DNA of 64,000 nt from CAVZVW01 sp963778845. GTDB lineage: Bacteria > Actinomycetota > Actinomycetes > Actinomycetales > Kineosporiaceae. The DNA lies in contig CAVZVW010000001.1 of the NCBI GenBank assembly GCA_963778845.1, forward strand, positions 310,001 to 374,000, given 5' to 3'. Both the position numbers and the translations under genes were made by a program. Below, piece after piece: positions 1 through 8,019 of the stretch. Numbering within the stretch: the stretch's first letter is position 1; every line of letters begins with the position of its first letter. The notes under the pieces are model-generated. The model did not search any database and had not been told where the DNA came from. It saw only the letters and a program-made list of their open reading frames with translations.

Positions 1-1
1 T

Positions 2-745
2 GTCGATCATGCCGCCTTGTTTCCCCTGACGATCGATATCACAAGTAGTGACTCCTCACTGATCAAGCCGCTAACCCTCACTGTCGCTGCCGGCGCAAGG
101 ACATCGTTGGCGTTACTCGCGGTACTGCCACAAACAGCGACGTTCAGCCCCACGTCGGTGACGCTCACAGCGACCTACGCGGGACGCTCCCTGAGCCGTG
201 ACGTCATGGTTGTCCGGCCCGAATCCACAGCTCGGCCGCCACTTTCGATTGGAATTGATCGCTCAGCGGATCCGTGCGCTACTCCTCTTGTTGAGGGCCG
301 AACGCAGACGTTCCTCGTGAGCAATCTGGCTTCAGTACTCAACGATCCGGGCGGATACAGCTTCTCATGGTCGGTCTCCGGTGCGACGCCCGGCCCGACT
401 GACTCCCCCGAGCTTACGATCTATCAGCTGCCACAGGCGGGTACCACCGTGACTGTGGAGGTAACCGTCACCAACGGTGAGGGTCTCCAGGCGGCTGGAT
501 CGTTCTCGTTCCATACCGTTCCGGGGCGAACCACCTTGAAGGAGCTAGACGGCGAGCTGCGGTGCCGCCTTAGCCGATTCCGCAATGGCACGCTGTCGAT
601 TCCACCGTGGGTCCCGATCGAACAGCCGGCATTGGCCCGGGAACGATTGGCCGCACTCGAAAAGGAAGTATCTGCGGCCATCGAGGCGGCCGCGCAATTG
701 AAAGCATTGGTTCAGACCATGCAGCAGGCAACTTCACCCGGTTGA
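2..745 (+). CDS. 5'-truncated protein with Ig/PKD-like segment and C-terminal coiled coil
   Basis: The frame is open from the first complete codon of the window, so the true start lies upstream; the TTG at 17 is only the first visible possible start. About 247 codons are present. The first ~90 residues are Thr/Ser/Val-rich with alternating beta-strand character. Residues ~100-170 have a PKD or Ig-like pattern (FSWSVSG, then VEVTVTNGEG before a strand). The last ~50 residues are Ala/Glu-rich and heptad-like (RERLAALEKEVSAAIEAA), suggesting a coiled coil or oligomerisation tail. It ends 57 bp before the RCC1-repeat gene and shares its lower G+C, so the two probably travel together. I recognise the fold style but not a family, and infer no function. 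Confidence 0.6.
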   Translation, partial: VDHAALFPLTIDITSSDSSLIKPLTLTVAAGARTSLALLAVLPQTATFSPTSVTLTATYAGRSLSRDVMVVRPESTARPPLSIGIDRSADPCATPLVEGRTQTFLVSNLASVLNDPGGYSFSWSVSGATPGPTDSPELTIYQLPQAGTTVTVEVTVTNGEGLQAAGSFSFHTVPGRTTLKELDGELRCRLSRFRNGTLSIPPWVPIEQPALARERLAALEKEVSAAIEAAAQLKALVQTMQQATSPG

Positions 746-802
746 CGCCTGCTGCTGGTGATTGCTGGGCGCGTCCCTGATTCACCGGGAAATGGAGGCA
801 GC

Positions 803-2497
803 ATGCCCGATCGTGGCGAGCGGATCGAGCTCCGGGTTTCCGATATCGATGACCCCCTACCGGATGCGACCCTCGGCAGTATCGGTCGCTACGTCGAGAT
901 AGCTTGGCCCGATCAGGCCGACGATCCTTTGGTCCCACATCTGCTCACGCTGGGCTTCGACGAGAGGGGGGCCGAGCACGTCGATCTCTGGACCCTCATG
1001 CTATTCCGCGTCGACCGCGACTCCCGCGAGTTTACCCCGGTCCAGACCTCTCGCGTCGACGTGGACAAACGCCGGGTCACGGCCTGGGTGGACCAGCCAG
1101 GCACTTATGGCCTGATCGGGCTGCCCAAGCACCTTGGCGTCTTGGAGACGCTCCGGCTGCTCGATCGTTTCGGCCCGCAGCTACTCGAGGAACGGGAACG
1201 CGGCGAAAGCGGGCTCCAGGACCGGATCTGCGGACTGATCCTCTGCGCGGATCCGACCACCTGGGACACTGCACCGACAGCTCCCGGGGACTTGTGCCAG
1301 AAATGCCTCGGACTTGACGTCTTCGGGGGGCGCCTGCCCGAGAAGTACCTGCTGGAGCGCCACCCATACATCCCACCACTTCGCGAGGTTGGGACTGGAA
1401 CCGGCGAAGAGCCTCCGGGTAGTCCAACCCTCGTCGCCTGGGGCGGGAATGACTATGGGCAGTTGGGTGACGGGTCGACCACCAAACGCACGACGCCCGT
1501 CTGGGTCGTCCCTACCGTAGCGGCGGCGAAGGTCGTTAGCGGGGACTCGTGGACGCTTGCGCTCGCCACGGACGGCACCGTCTGGGCCTGGGGGCTAAAT
1601 CTCCTGGGCACACTCGGCGATGGGACGTCAGTGGCGCATAGATCATTTCCGGGACGGGTGGGCGTCCTCGACAAGGTTGTGGACATCGCAGCCGGCCGGA
1701 CCCACGGTGTCGCCCTCCGCGCTGACGGTAGCGTCTGGAAATGGGGAGCCGACCCCGACAGCCTTTTTGGTGACCCCAGCACGATTATTGCCAACCGCCT
1801 GCCCGTTCCGGTGGGACTGAACAACATCGTCGCAGTTGCGGCGGGCATGCAGCACACCCTGGCCCTTCGAAACGACGGGCGCGTCTTTGCGTGGGGAAGG
1901 AATGATTGGGGAGAGCTGGGTGACGGAACACGGGGCGCCCGGGCAACCCCCGTGATGGTGCCAGGACTGACGGCGACTACCTCGATTGCCGCCGCATTCG
2001 GCGTGTCATATGCTGTCGTCGGCGGTGGGACGGTCTTTTCGTGGGGAGTTCGACAATGGGCCGGCTGGACCGGCTCAACCACTGTTGACACCGCACCTGT
2101 GCCGTTGCCCGGTCTGAACTACGTCGAGCAACTCAGCGTCGGCTCAGCGCATGCGCTCGCACGAGACATTGGCGGCGATATTTGGTTCTGGGGGCAAGGG
2201 ACGCGCGGCGACGGAACCTCGGTCAGGCTGTACACCACACCGGTGCAGGTTCCGTTTCCAGGCGCTCCGGCCGGCACCAGGCTCACCGACATCGCAGTCG
2301 GCGATTCGCACAGCCTCGCACTCCGGTCTGACGGCAGCGTCTGGGTCTGGGGCTACAACGGGTCTGGCCAACTCGGAATCAACCCGGCCTATGGGCCGTA
2401 CACGCAGAAGACGCCGGCTTCGGTGCCCCTGCCGGCAGGGCGCCGCGCCTCGGGTGTCGCCGCAGGGATGCAATGGAGCCTCGCGGGACTCCTCTAG
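803..2497 (+). CDS. RCC1-repeat (seven-bladed propeller) protein with unknown N-terminal domain
   Basis: ATG 803 is chosen because a GGAGG lies a few bases upstream; an in-frame start at 758 lacks one. About 564 residues. Residues 1-200 form an unrecognised domain with one CxxC pair (GDLCQKC). From ~210 to the end there are seven RCC1-type blades, each carrying an xWG motif (AWGGNDYGQLGDG, AWGLNLLGTLGDG, KWGADPD, AWGRNDWGELGDG, SWGVRQW, FWGQGTRGDG, VWGYNGSGQLG) with HxxAL/SxAL strands between, enough for one closed propeller. No signal peptide or membrane segment is seen, so it is probably cytoplasmic or delivered by another route. RCC1 propellers are protein-interaction scaffolds; the bacterial role is unknown. 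Codon use is less G+C-rich than the neighbouring genes, suggesting transfer. Confidence 0.8.
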   Translation: MPDRGERIELRVSDIDDPLPDATLGSIGRYVEIAWPDQADDPLVPHLLTLGFDERGAEHVDLWTLMLFRVDRDSREFTPVQTSRVDVDKRRVTAWVDQPGTYGLIGLPKHLGVLETLRLLDRFGPQLLEERERGESGLQDRICGLILCADPTTWDTAPTAPGDLCQKCLGLDVFGGRLPEKYLLERHPYIPPLREVGTGTGEEPPGSPTLVAWGGNDYGQLGDGSTTKRTTPVWVVPTVAAAKVVSGDSWTLALATDGTVWAWGLNLLGTLGDGTSVAHRSFPGRVGVLDKVVDIAAGRTHGVALRADGSVWKWGADPDSLFGDPSTIIANRLPVPVGLNNIVAVAAGMQHTLALRNDGRVFAWGRNDWGELGDGTRGARATPVMVPGLTATTSIAAAFGVSYAVVGGGTVFSWGVRQWAGWTGSTTVDTAPVPLPGLNYVEQLSVGSAHALARDIGGDIWFWGQGTRGDGTSVRLYTTPVQVPFPGAPAGTRLTDIAVGDSHSLALRSDGSVWVWGYNGSGQLGINPAYGPYTQKTPASVPLPAGRRASGVAAGMQWSLAGLL

Positions 2498-2519
2498 CCC
2501 TGGGAGCACGTAGGTTCGA

Positions 2520-2795
2520 CGGCTGGCAGACGTCGGCGAAGTCGCGCCACCGGGTGTTGGCCCGGCCTCGCTCGACCATCGTGACGATCTTCTCCCCGAG
2601 ACCATGACCAGCGGGTAAGCCAACACCCGGACTGGTTCACCGCCGAGCAGCCGCGGCACCTCGACCTGGGCCGGTGGCGGCGCGATCGGGTCACCGAAGT
2701 TGAGGTCGACGTGGAACCGGAAGATCGCCCTGTCGAGGCGACCGGGCAGGGTGACCCGCTCTACCGTGCTCGGCGCACCCTGTACACCGGCTCGG
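2520..2795 (-). pseudogene. Remnant of AbiEii/AbiGii-type nucleotidyltransferase toxin
   Basis: Reading the minus strand from ~2795, one frame gives LPGRLDRAIFRFHVDLNFGD, then PRLLGG and YPLVMVSG. Near 2600 the frame shifts by one base into EKIVTMVERG, then ANTRWRDFADV. Together these follow the conserved core and C-terminal part of AbiEii-type nucleotidyltransferases (pattern HVDxNxGD, then EKxxTxxxRGxxNTRWRDFxD). The shift is explained by one missing G in a G run. The N-terminal catalytic half is gone, upstream sequence abuts the end of the DUF4236 gene, and the downstream side ends at the RCC1 gene. It is therefore a dead fragment of an abortive-infection or toxin-antitoxin gene stranded between two cargo genes. 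The cognate antitoxin AbiEi is not seen. Confidence 0.65.
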
Positions 2796-2825
2796 CGGCC
2801 ACGCCCGTGACGGGCCGTCGACTTC

Positions 2826-3926
2826 TCAGGCCGTGAGGTCCAGGTCAATCGCGTCTAGAGCGGCGGCGATCTCGGGGTGCTTGGTGAGGTCAAGTGCCAG
2901 CATGGCGTTGGTACGGGGTGCGAGGTTGATCGTCAGCTCGTCGGCGGCATCGGTGATGACTGTGGTGGAGGCCGCCTCCTGCCAGCGGATGCCGTAGAGG
3001 GCGCCGCGGGTGAAGTGGGCGGCGAAGACGGCTTCGACGCGCTGCTTGCCGTAGGCGTCGACCCGACTCTTGCGCAGGGCGATGATCCGCGCTCCCGTCA
3101 GGCCGGGAGCCACCGCGAGGGCCTCCTTCACGGTGGCGAGCGCGTAGCCAGCGACCAGGGCGCGATACCAGTCGGCCAGCTCGGCCTTGGTGAGCTTCTT
3201 CAGGGTCAAGTTGCCGGCTGGGGTGACATCGGGCCGGCGTTCGGGAATGGCTTCCTCGCCGGGGACCAGGACCATCAGTGATGCCTCGCCCCCGCTGATG
3301 TCCAGCGCGGCGGCGTCGGCCTCGTTGTCCTCGAACGCCCCGGCGAGGTAGCACATAACCGTCTCCGGCTCGTTACTCATCAACCGGGCCCACCAGCCAT
3401 CCAGCTGCTCCTGGTAACGGGCATGGGCGGCGGCGTCGGCAACGGCGATCCGTTCCGACTCCGCCGTCGCGGCGGCGTCCGCAGCGGCCCTGGCCGCGGC
3501 GCGAGCCCTGCGATCGAACAGGCCGATCCCGCGAAGTGCGGCGCTACGGTGCTCCTCGCGCAGGGCGTCGACATCGACCGGCGGTGGCGGCGGTGCCACC
3601 GGCCGCTGAGCGGATGGGAAACCCGGGCGATGCAGGTCGCTGATCGCCATGAACGCATCCTGAATCTCCTGCGCCTCCTGCGCCCTCGCGGCCGCCGCCA
3701 ACTGTCGACTCATACCCGAAGTCGACGACGTCGCGCGACCACCCCCCGATGAGGCGGAGCCCCCACCCAGGCTGCTGTAGTAACGAACCGGGCCCACGCC
3801 GGTGGAGATCCCCGGCCGGCCACCCCCCACGTGCACGCGCGCCGCGCGAGTGCCGACGCTGGTACGCACACCGCGACTCGACGCGCTGACGCGAACACCG
3901 GGCGCCACACGGATCGAGAAGCCCAT
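2826..3926 (-). CDS. DUF4236 domain-containing protein
   Basis: ATG at 3926 is preceded by a good GGGAGG, which rules out a longer start at 3956. About 366 residues. The first ~55 residues match the DUF4236 pattern: MGFSIRVAPGVRVSAS, Gly/Arg-rich strands, VGGGRPGISTGVGPVRYYSS. A long Ala/Arg-rich helical region (~100-190) follows, with alternating charge suggestive of coiled coil. The C-terminal ~170 residues form a compact mixed alpha/beta domain I do not recognise (VPGEEAIPERRPDVTPAGN, then ADWYRALVAGYALATVKEAL). DUF4236 proteins have no established function but often sit in mobile or defence-linked regions, which fits the AbiEii remnant on one side and the hip operon on the other. No transmembrane segment is evident. 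Confidence 0.75.
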   Translation of the reverse strand: MGFSIRVAPGVRVSASSRGVRTSVGTRAARVHVGGGRPGISTGVGPVRYYSSLGGGSASSGGGRATSSTSGMSRQLAAAARAQEAQEIQDAFMAISDLHRPGFPSAQRPVAPPPPPVDVDALREEHRSAALRGIGLFDRRARAAARAAADAAATAESERIAVADAAAHARYQEQLDGWWARLMSNEPETVMCYLAGAFEDNEADAAALDISGGEASLMVLVPGEEAIPERRPDVTPAGNLTLKKLTKAELADWYRALVAGYALATVKEALAVAPGLTGARIIALRKSRVDAYGKQRVEAVFAAHFTRGALYGIRWQEAASTTVITDAADELTINLAPRTNAMLALDLTKHPEIAAALDAIDLDLTA

Positions 3927-4145
3927 GACCGCCTCCCCGAGACTGCAAGTGCACACGGGACCGTCTTGAGGCTAGCCCGTCGCCACCGCAGGGCTGGCCG
4001 CTCTGCGACAGCACGGCGGACCTCATGACGGCGACCCGCGTACCTCCCACGGCGCGGCATGAGATCTCCGCTGACCAGGCCCCGCCGTAGATCAGCGTGC
4101 ACGGGTCTTCGAGGCGTGATCAAACCACGCGCCGAAGGGCTTGGG

Positions 4146-5756
4146 TCAGTGGCACTGCCAGAGGAGGGCGCCCGTGCCGTCGTGGTTGAGGAAGCCGTAG
4201 CATTCGGCTCCGTCTCCGAGTTCCTCGCCGGCGGAGTCAGCGCCGAACTGGAAGGCGAAGTCCCAGCCGTCACCGGGTGGGGTGTCCGGGTTCTGCAGCC
4301 ATAGCGGGGTGCCGCCGATCTTGTTCCAGTGACCGTCGTCGAGCCCGGCGTCGTCCCGTTCCCAGATCTCCGGATCCGCCCATGGTTGGAGGCTGGCGTA
4401 TCGGGGTGGCGCGGGTGCGCGTCGTAACCGGTCCCGGAACCGTGGTGGGTCCTCCTGAACCCAGTCGAAGATGTGCGGGCCCTCTCGCAGCGGCCGGATG
4501 TGCAGGTGCGGCGGCGGGCCGGGCTGGACGACGACAGCGTTGCCTTGGCCCAGCGGCGCCCAGCTGTCCGGGCCGCCGATGAAGATGTAGGCGGTGCGGG
4601 CCGGGTCGCCGCCGATGGGCAGCTGACCGTAGAAGGTGATCGGGTGGCCGTCGGCTCCAATGGGCCAGGCTGGTTCGCCGCGCCAGTCCGGCTGCCCCCG
4701 GAACTGCGCCGACGGTTCCGCGCCACTCAGCGGCGGTTCGGCGCCGTAGCGCAGGGCCAGGCTTCGGACCGGGTGGGCTCCCAGCAGCGCGGGGCTAGGG
4801 CCAACCGATCGGGGCAGGGCGGGGTGGAGGCGGCGCGAGGTGGCCCAGTGCTGGCCACGTTCCACGGTGGCGGTAAGGATCTGGTGGAGGTGTTCGACAG
4901 CAGCGTCCAGGTCCTCAGGCCGGACCTTCTGCAGGGCGACCGCGATCTGGTCACAGGCTTCGAACACCGCCGCCGAGCGCCCTGCATCCCGGCCGGCTTC
5001 ACGTGCTCGCGCGTCGACAACAGCGATGATGCGGTCGAGGTCGGCGGGGTCGCCATAGCGCAGCAGCCCGGGGGCGACATGCCAACCGTCTGGCTCACCC
5101 AGGCTCTGGCCAAGCAGGTCCTGCAGGGGACGGTGGGCTCGGCGGTCACCCCACCACGACATCCCGCCCAGCGCCCGTAGCCGCCTCGCCGGACCGGCCT
5201 GCGAGGCGACCCGCCACAGTAGGTCCGTCGCCATCGGCCCGCCGAGCTCGGCGATGCTGCCCACCACCTCGTCTGCGACGTCCTCATCCGCAAGTAGGGG
5301 TGCGATCAGCTCCACGTCAGAGTGCTGCCCGCTCCACCCCAAGGAGTTCACCGCCGCAGCCCGGATGCACGGGTCGGTGTCGCCCAGCGCTGCTCGGAGC
5401 GCCCCCACAGCGGCCGGGTGACCGATCTGGCGCAGCATCGGCAGCGCAGTACCTTCTCGCCGTCGAGCCATGTCGATCATCAGCTTGGTCAGGGGCTCGT
5501 CAGCGGTGCGGTCCCAGCACATATAGCAGGGCAGGTCGCCAGAACGGCTGTGCCCGCACCGACACGCCTCGCCGATTCCCGCCACCTCGGCCCCCATTCT
5601 TTGCGCCCAGCATCGACGGACCCAGGCCAGACCTTGAACCTCTGCCAGCGGCCGGCGTCGGGGGACTGTCGCGATCTCGGTCGCATGACCCTTCAACCCT
5701 CGGGCCAGGCCTTCGTCTACACCGATTTGCGAGTCGGGCTCAGCGGGCACGCCCAC
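4146..5756 (-). CDS. HEAT-repeat protein with C-terminal DUF1963 (YwqG-like) domain, third gene of the hip operon
   Basis: GTG 5756 gives 536 residues and a 17-bp overlap with the 3' end of hipA, implying translational coupling; a later in-frame GTG (5750) or ATG (5597) is possible. Residues ~65-80 hold a possible metal-binding set (CRC then CYMC, giving C65, C67, C77, C80). Residues ~100-290 are HEAT-like helical repeats (PAAVGALRAALGDTDPCIRAAAVNSL and similar). The C-terminal ~200 residues look like DUF1963: PDWRGEPAWPI, FYGQLPIGG, NKIGGTPLWLQNPD, FAFQFG, ending in an aromatic strand. A HEAT scaffold in a hipBA operon is not part of the classical two-gene system. A link to substrate choice or toxin control is inference from position only. 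Confidence 0.75.
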   Translation of the reverse strand: MGVPAEPDSQIGVDEGLARGLKGHATEIATVPRRRPLAEVQGLAWVRRCWAQRMGAEVAGIGEACRCGHSRSGDLPCYMCWDRTADEPLTKLMIDMARRREGTALPMLRQIGHPAAVGALRAALGDTDPCIRAAAVNSLGWSGQHSDVELIAPLLADEDVADEVVGSIAELGGPMATDLLWRVASQAGPARRLRALGGMSWWGDRRAHRPLQDLLGQSLGEPDGWHVAPGLLRYGDPADLDRIIAVVDARAREAGRDAGRSAAVFEACDQIAVALQKVRPEDLDAAVEHLHQILTATVERGQHWATSRRLHPALPRSVGPSPALLGAHPVRSLALRYGAEPPLSGAEPSAQFRGQPDWRGEPAWPIGADGHPITFYGQLPIGGDPARTAYIFIGGPDSWAPLGQGNAVVVQPGPPPHLHIRPLREGPHIFDWVQEDPPRFRDRLRRAPAPPRYASLQPWADPEIWERDDAGLDDGHWNKIGGTPLWLQNPDTPPGDGWDFAFQFGADSAGEELGDGAECYGFLNHDGTGALLWQCH

Positions 5757-7056
5757 GCGGCGGCTTGGCGGGAGTGACGGTCGAGCCTCTCAGCACGTGT
5801 CTCCGGACGAGGATCCCGTGAACCGCCGAGATGCGGGTGCGCACCGTGTCCCAAGCCAGAGGCGTCACGCCAGGATGTCCGGCGCGGTCGAGCCGGCTGA
5901 GCTCTGCGTCGAGCGCGTCCGTGAGGTCGGTGACGATGCGATCTGCGCGGCGCTGGCTCAGCCCCCACCGGCGGGCTTCGGCGATAACGTCTTCAACGGT
6001 TATTGCGTCGATGAGATACCTACCGTCGATGTCCATGGCGAAGCGGCGGGGGTTGGTCCGTGGATGGTGAAGGTGCATGGCGATGTCATAGGCCGGGCTG
6101 AGCCCGACCGAGCCGTCGGCGTACCGCAGGAACGAGATGTTCTTGGCGTGTAGATCGGTGTTGCCCACCAGCAGGCTGAACGTGACAAGCCGCAACAGGT
6201 CGTCCGGGTTACCTCCGTCCAGGAACAGAACCCCCGCGGCCGCCGCCAGGGACGGCAGGCGCGAACCCCACTGGAACTTGCGGTTGGGGTCCTGGGTGTT
6301 CAGCCCGAGGGCCTGGGCGAGGTCCTCCTGGTGGATGCGCGTTCCCCCCGCCGCGCCCTCCCGGTCGTAGCGGGAAACGGCGATCGCGCGAACATCGCCG
6401 AAGTCGACGATCTCAGCGCAGATGGTTGTCAGGCCCAACTGCCGTGCTAGGGCCAGGCAGGCGACCTCAGTGTCGACGACGTCGGCGACGCGGCTGCTGG
6501 CCTCGTCCGCGCGCTTGAGGATCCAGGTCGAGGGTGCGCCCTCCTTGCACGCGTACCACTGGTCGCCGTCGCGGTGAAGCGTGATCTTGGGGATCATCCC
6601 GGGCAGCGTGGAGGACTCCGCTATGCGACCGGGGGTGCTCGGCTGGTGGGCGTCGGCGCTGAGCAGCCGGGTGGCGACCTCGCCCCTGGTGAGGGGCAGA
6701 TAGGTGCCCTGGCGAGTCGGGTCGGGTGCACCTGCGGGGACGAAGATGGCAGCACCAGGCGTGTCGCGTCCGTAGGCGCGGACGAGCCCGTAGGTGTCGT
6801 CGGGCCCAACGCGAGCGGTCAGTGCGGCGTTGACCCGGGCATTGCCCTCTGGGAGCAGCCCGTCGAGGTAGGCCCGGACCACCTCTGGTGGAGGGACGGT
6901 GCCGATTGTGAGCTTGGCCGACAGCACGCGCACGCCCCGGCCCCAGCGGTGCTCGGCCTCGTCGGTCCATGCCAGGTGGAGCCGGTGCTGGGCGTCTTCG
7001 TGAACGCGTGCGATCGGCGTCCCGTACAGCCACAGATCACATGGCTCCGGGGTCAC
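5740..7056 (-). CDS. hipA: HipA-family Ser/Thr kinase toxin
   Basis: Starts at GTG 7056, overlapping the hipB stop in a GTGA. 438 residues, the usual HipA length. The N-terminal lobe is followed by the Ser-containing P-loop region (AESSTLPGMIPKITLHRDGD, ~146-165), ATP-binding Lys (TWILKRA, K181), SRYDRE (~228-233), catalytic loop GNTDLHAKNISFL (D301 and N306) and Mg-binding SPAYDIAM (D324). In Escherichia coli, HipA phosphorylates glutamyl-tRNA synthetase and is held in check by HipB and by autophosphorylation of the P-loop Ser; all the matching motifs are present here, so the kinase looks active. The target here is unknown. The gene sits between hipB and the HEAT/DUF1963 gene, with overlaps at both ends. 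Confidence 0.93.
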   Translation of the reverse strand: MTPEPCDLWLYGTPIARVHEDAQHRLHLAWTDEAEHRWGRGVRVLSAKLTIGTVPPPEVVRAYLDGLLPEGNARVNAALTARVGPDDTYGLVRAYGRDTPGAAIFVPAGAPDPTRQGTYLPLTRGEVATRLLSADAHQPSTPGRIAESSTLPGMIPKITLHRDGDQWYACKEGAPSTWILKRADEASSRVADVVDTEVACLALARQLGLTTICAEIVDFGDVRAIAVSRYDREGAAGGTRIHQEDLAQALGLNTQDPNRKFQWGSRLPSLAAAAGVLFLDGGNPDDLLRLVTFSLLVGNTDLHAKNISFLRYADGSVGLSPAYDIAMHLHHPRTNPRRFAMDIDGRYLIDAITVEDVIAEARRWGLSQRRADRIVTDLTDALDAELSRLDRAGHPGVTPLAWDTVRTRISAVHGILVRRHVLRGSTVTPAKPPRGRAR

Positions 7057-7331
7057 GGCGCGGTCACGGGCGTGCTGGCGGCGGGCTGTTCGTCACCGTG
7101 TCGGGCCGGGGTAGTGGTGACGACCTCAAGGTGGGCTCCGACCTCCCGGAGCGCCTCGAAGAGCCGGGTCGCGTACAGGTTCGGTCGACCACTCTCGATC
7201 TCGTACACGTACCGGCGGGCCACCCCTAGCGCTCGCGCCAGCTGCTCCTGGGTCATGTTGTTCTCGTACCGCAGCCTCGCTAGCACCTGCCCAAGCGCGG
7301 TCGGTGAGCGCACGGGAATCCTCTCGTTCAT
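7053..7331 (-). CDS. hipB: HipB-family XRE antitoxin/repressor
   Basis: ATG 7331 follows AAAGGAGG with 8-base spacing, an excellent ribosome site. 92 residues. Residues ~10-60 form an XRE/Cro-type helix-turn-helix (LGQVLARLRYENNMTQEQLA, then LGVARRYVYEIESGRPNLY). The C-terminal tail (~72-92) is Pro/Thr/Ala-rich and probably disordered, as is common for labile antitoxin tails. HipB-type proteins bind operators in their own promoter and neutralise HipA; the promoter here carries two inverted repeats around the -10 and -35 elements. The TGA stop overlaps the hipA GTG, so the two proteins are translationally coupled. The fold is clear; the antitoxin role follows from HipA being adjacent. Confidence 0.93.
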   Translation of the reverse strand: MNERIPVRSPTALGQVLARLRYENNMTQEQLARALGVARRYVYEIESGRPNLYATRLFEALREVGAHLEVVTTTPARHGDEQPAASTPVTAP

Positions 7332-7376
7332 GACCAGTACCTCCTTTAAGGGGAGAATATCAGCGCAACCTTCGAA

Positions 7377-7411
7377 TGCGCGCTTATACGCGCACACACC
7401 CAGTGTGTCGA
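7377..7411 (-). promoter_or_regulatory. hipB promoter with embedded operator-like inverted repeats
   Basis: On the minus strand TCGACA (7406-7411) and TATAAG (7383-7388) are exactly 17 bp apart, a strong housekeeping-sigma promoter pointing at hipB. TGCGCG and CGCGCA (7377-7382 and 7389-7394) flank the -10 as perfect 6-bp arms. ACACAC and GTGTGT (7394-7399 and 7403-7408) form a second perfect pair that reaches the -35. HipB binding to either would block RNA polymerase, giving autoregulation; binding itself is inferred. Confidence 0.6.
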
Positions 7412-7547
7412 TATCAGCCCTTTCTACGGTGGCTGGAACCCCTGGGCCAGCCCAGGCGCTGCTCCTGCGTCCGCGGGTTCGCGGCCCCAGCCCGTGGCGG
7501 CGGCGGCGTCGTGACGACAACGGTCTGTGCCCACCGGACACGAAAGG

Positions 7548-7587
7548 GCAGATGTCCCCTCGTTCGCGGGAACGGGGGGACCTCTGC
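7548..7587 (-). terminator. Strong hairpin downstream of the permease fragment
   Basis: A 40-base near-perfect stem: GTCCCC-T-CGTTC (7554-7565) pairs with GAACG-G-GGGGAC (7570-7581) around a four-base GCGG loop, including one T-G wobble. GCAGA and TCTGC extend it on the outside after one mismatch. It begins 13 bases past the stop of the minus-strand ABC-2 permease fragment, so it probably served as its transcription terminator. There is no U tract, as is usual in high-G+C actinomycetes. Confidence 0.5.
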
Positions 7588-7600
7588 TTCGTACGTGCGA

Positions 7601-7846
7601 CTACTTCACCTCCGACTTCCTGACCACGACGAGGCCGATGAGCGCCGGCAGGACGATCCAGAAGGTCGCGGTGACCGCCAGATGGGTCCACTGATCGCCT
7701 GTGATCGTCCCGTCGAAGAGGACAGCCTCGGCCGCGTTCAGGTCGACCCAGGGCTGCACGTCCCGGTAGCCCACCTGGCTGGAGGCGAGGATCCCGGACA
7801 CGGTGGGCACCAGGAGCGAGTAGACGAAGTACGCCATCAGCGCCAC
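7601..7846 (-). pseudogene. C-terminal fragment of an ABC-2 type transporter permease
   Basis: Only the last ~81 residues remain: a hydrophobic helix (YFVYSLLVPTVSGILASS), the typical extracytoplasmic loop before the last helix (DLNAAEAVLFDG, then DQWTHLAVTATFWIVLPALI), and a final membrane span ending in a short charged tail. ABC-2 permeases normally have six spans and 240 or more residues, and no ATPase or remaining permease sequence lies upstream. The open frame begins at a GTG inside a 26-bp perfect palindrome, so the gene appears cut there. It is probably a dead remnant of a rearrangement. A small two-span membrane protein is the less likely alternative. Confidence 0.55.
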
Positions 7847-7871
7847 CGGTGAGCCGGGCCCGGCTCACCGG
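7846..7871. repeat. 26-bp perfect palindrome at the truncation point of the permease
   Basis: Positions 7846-7858 (CCGGTGAGCCGGG) are exactly the reverse complement of 7859-7871, with no spacer. The palindrome covers the first codon of the permease remnant. A spacer-free 13-bp-arm palindrome is unlikely by chance and could be a rearrangement scar, a protein-binding site or a terminator. Confidence 0.6.
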
Positions 7872-8019
7872 ATCAAGGTACGTCGCCTCTACAGCCGGCG
7901 GCGTCCTACCAAAGGAGGATCGCGCGGCTCAGCGCGCGGCGCCGGGCCCCCGCCGCGTCGCCGCGTCGCCCGGATCCGCCCGTAGGCCAGCCGCTGCGGC
8001 GGTCAGATCCGGCGAACCG

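Noticed and set aside
2500..2560. GGTTCGA word near a gene end, suggesting a tRNA T-loop and island attachment site
   Set aside because: No acceptor stem, anticodon arm or CCA-side pairing can be drawn around it; the segment is explained by the AbiEii remnant.
1..7600. Complete prophage or contractile injection system
   Set aside because: No capsid, tail, integrase, sheath or baseplate gene is visible in the window, so only an accessory-island interpretation is kept.
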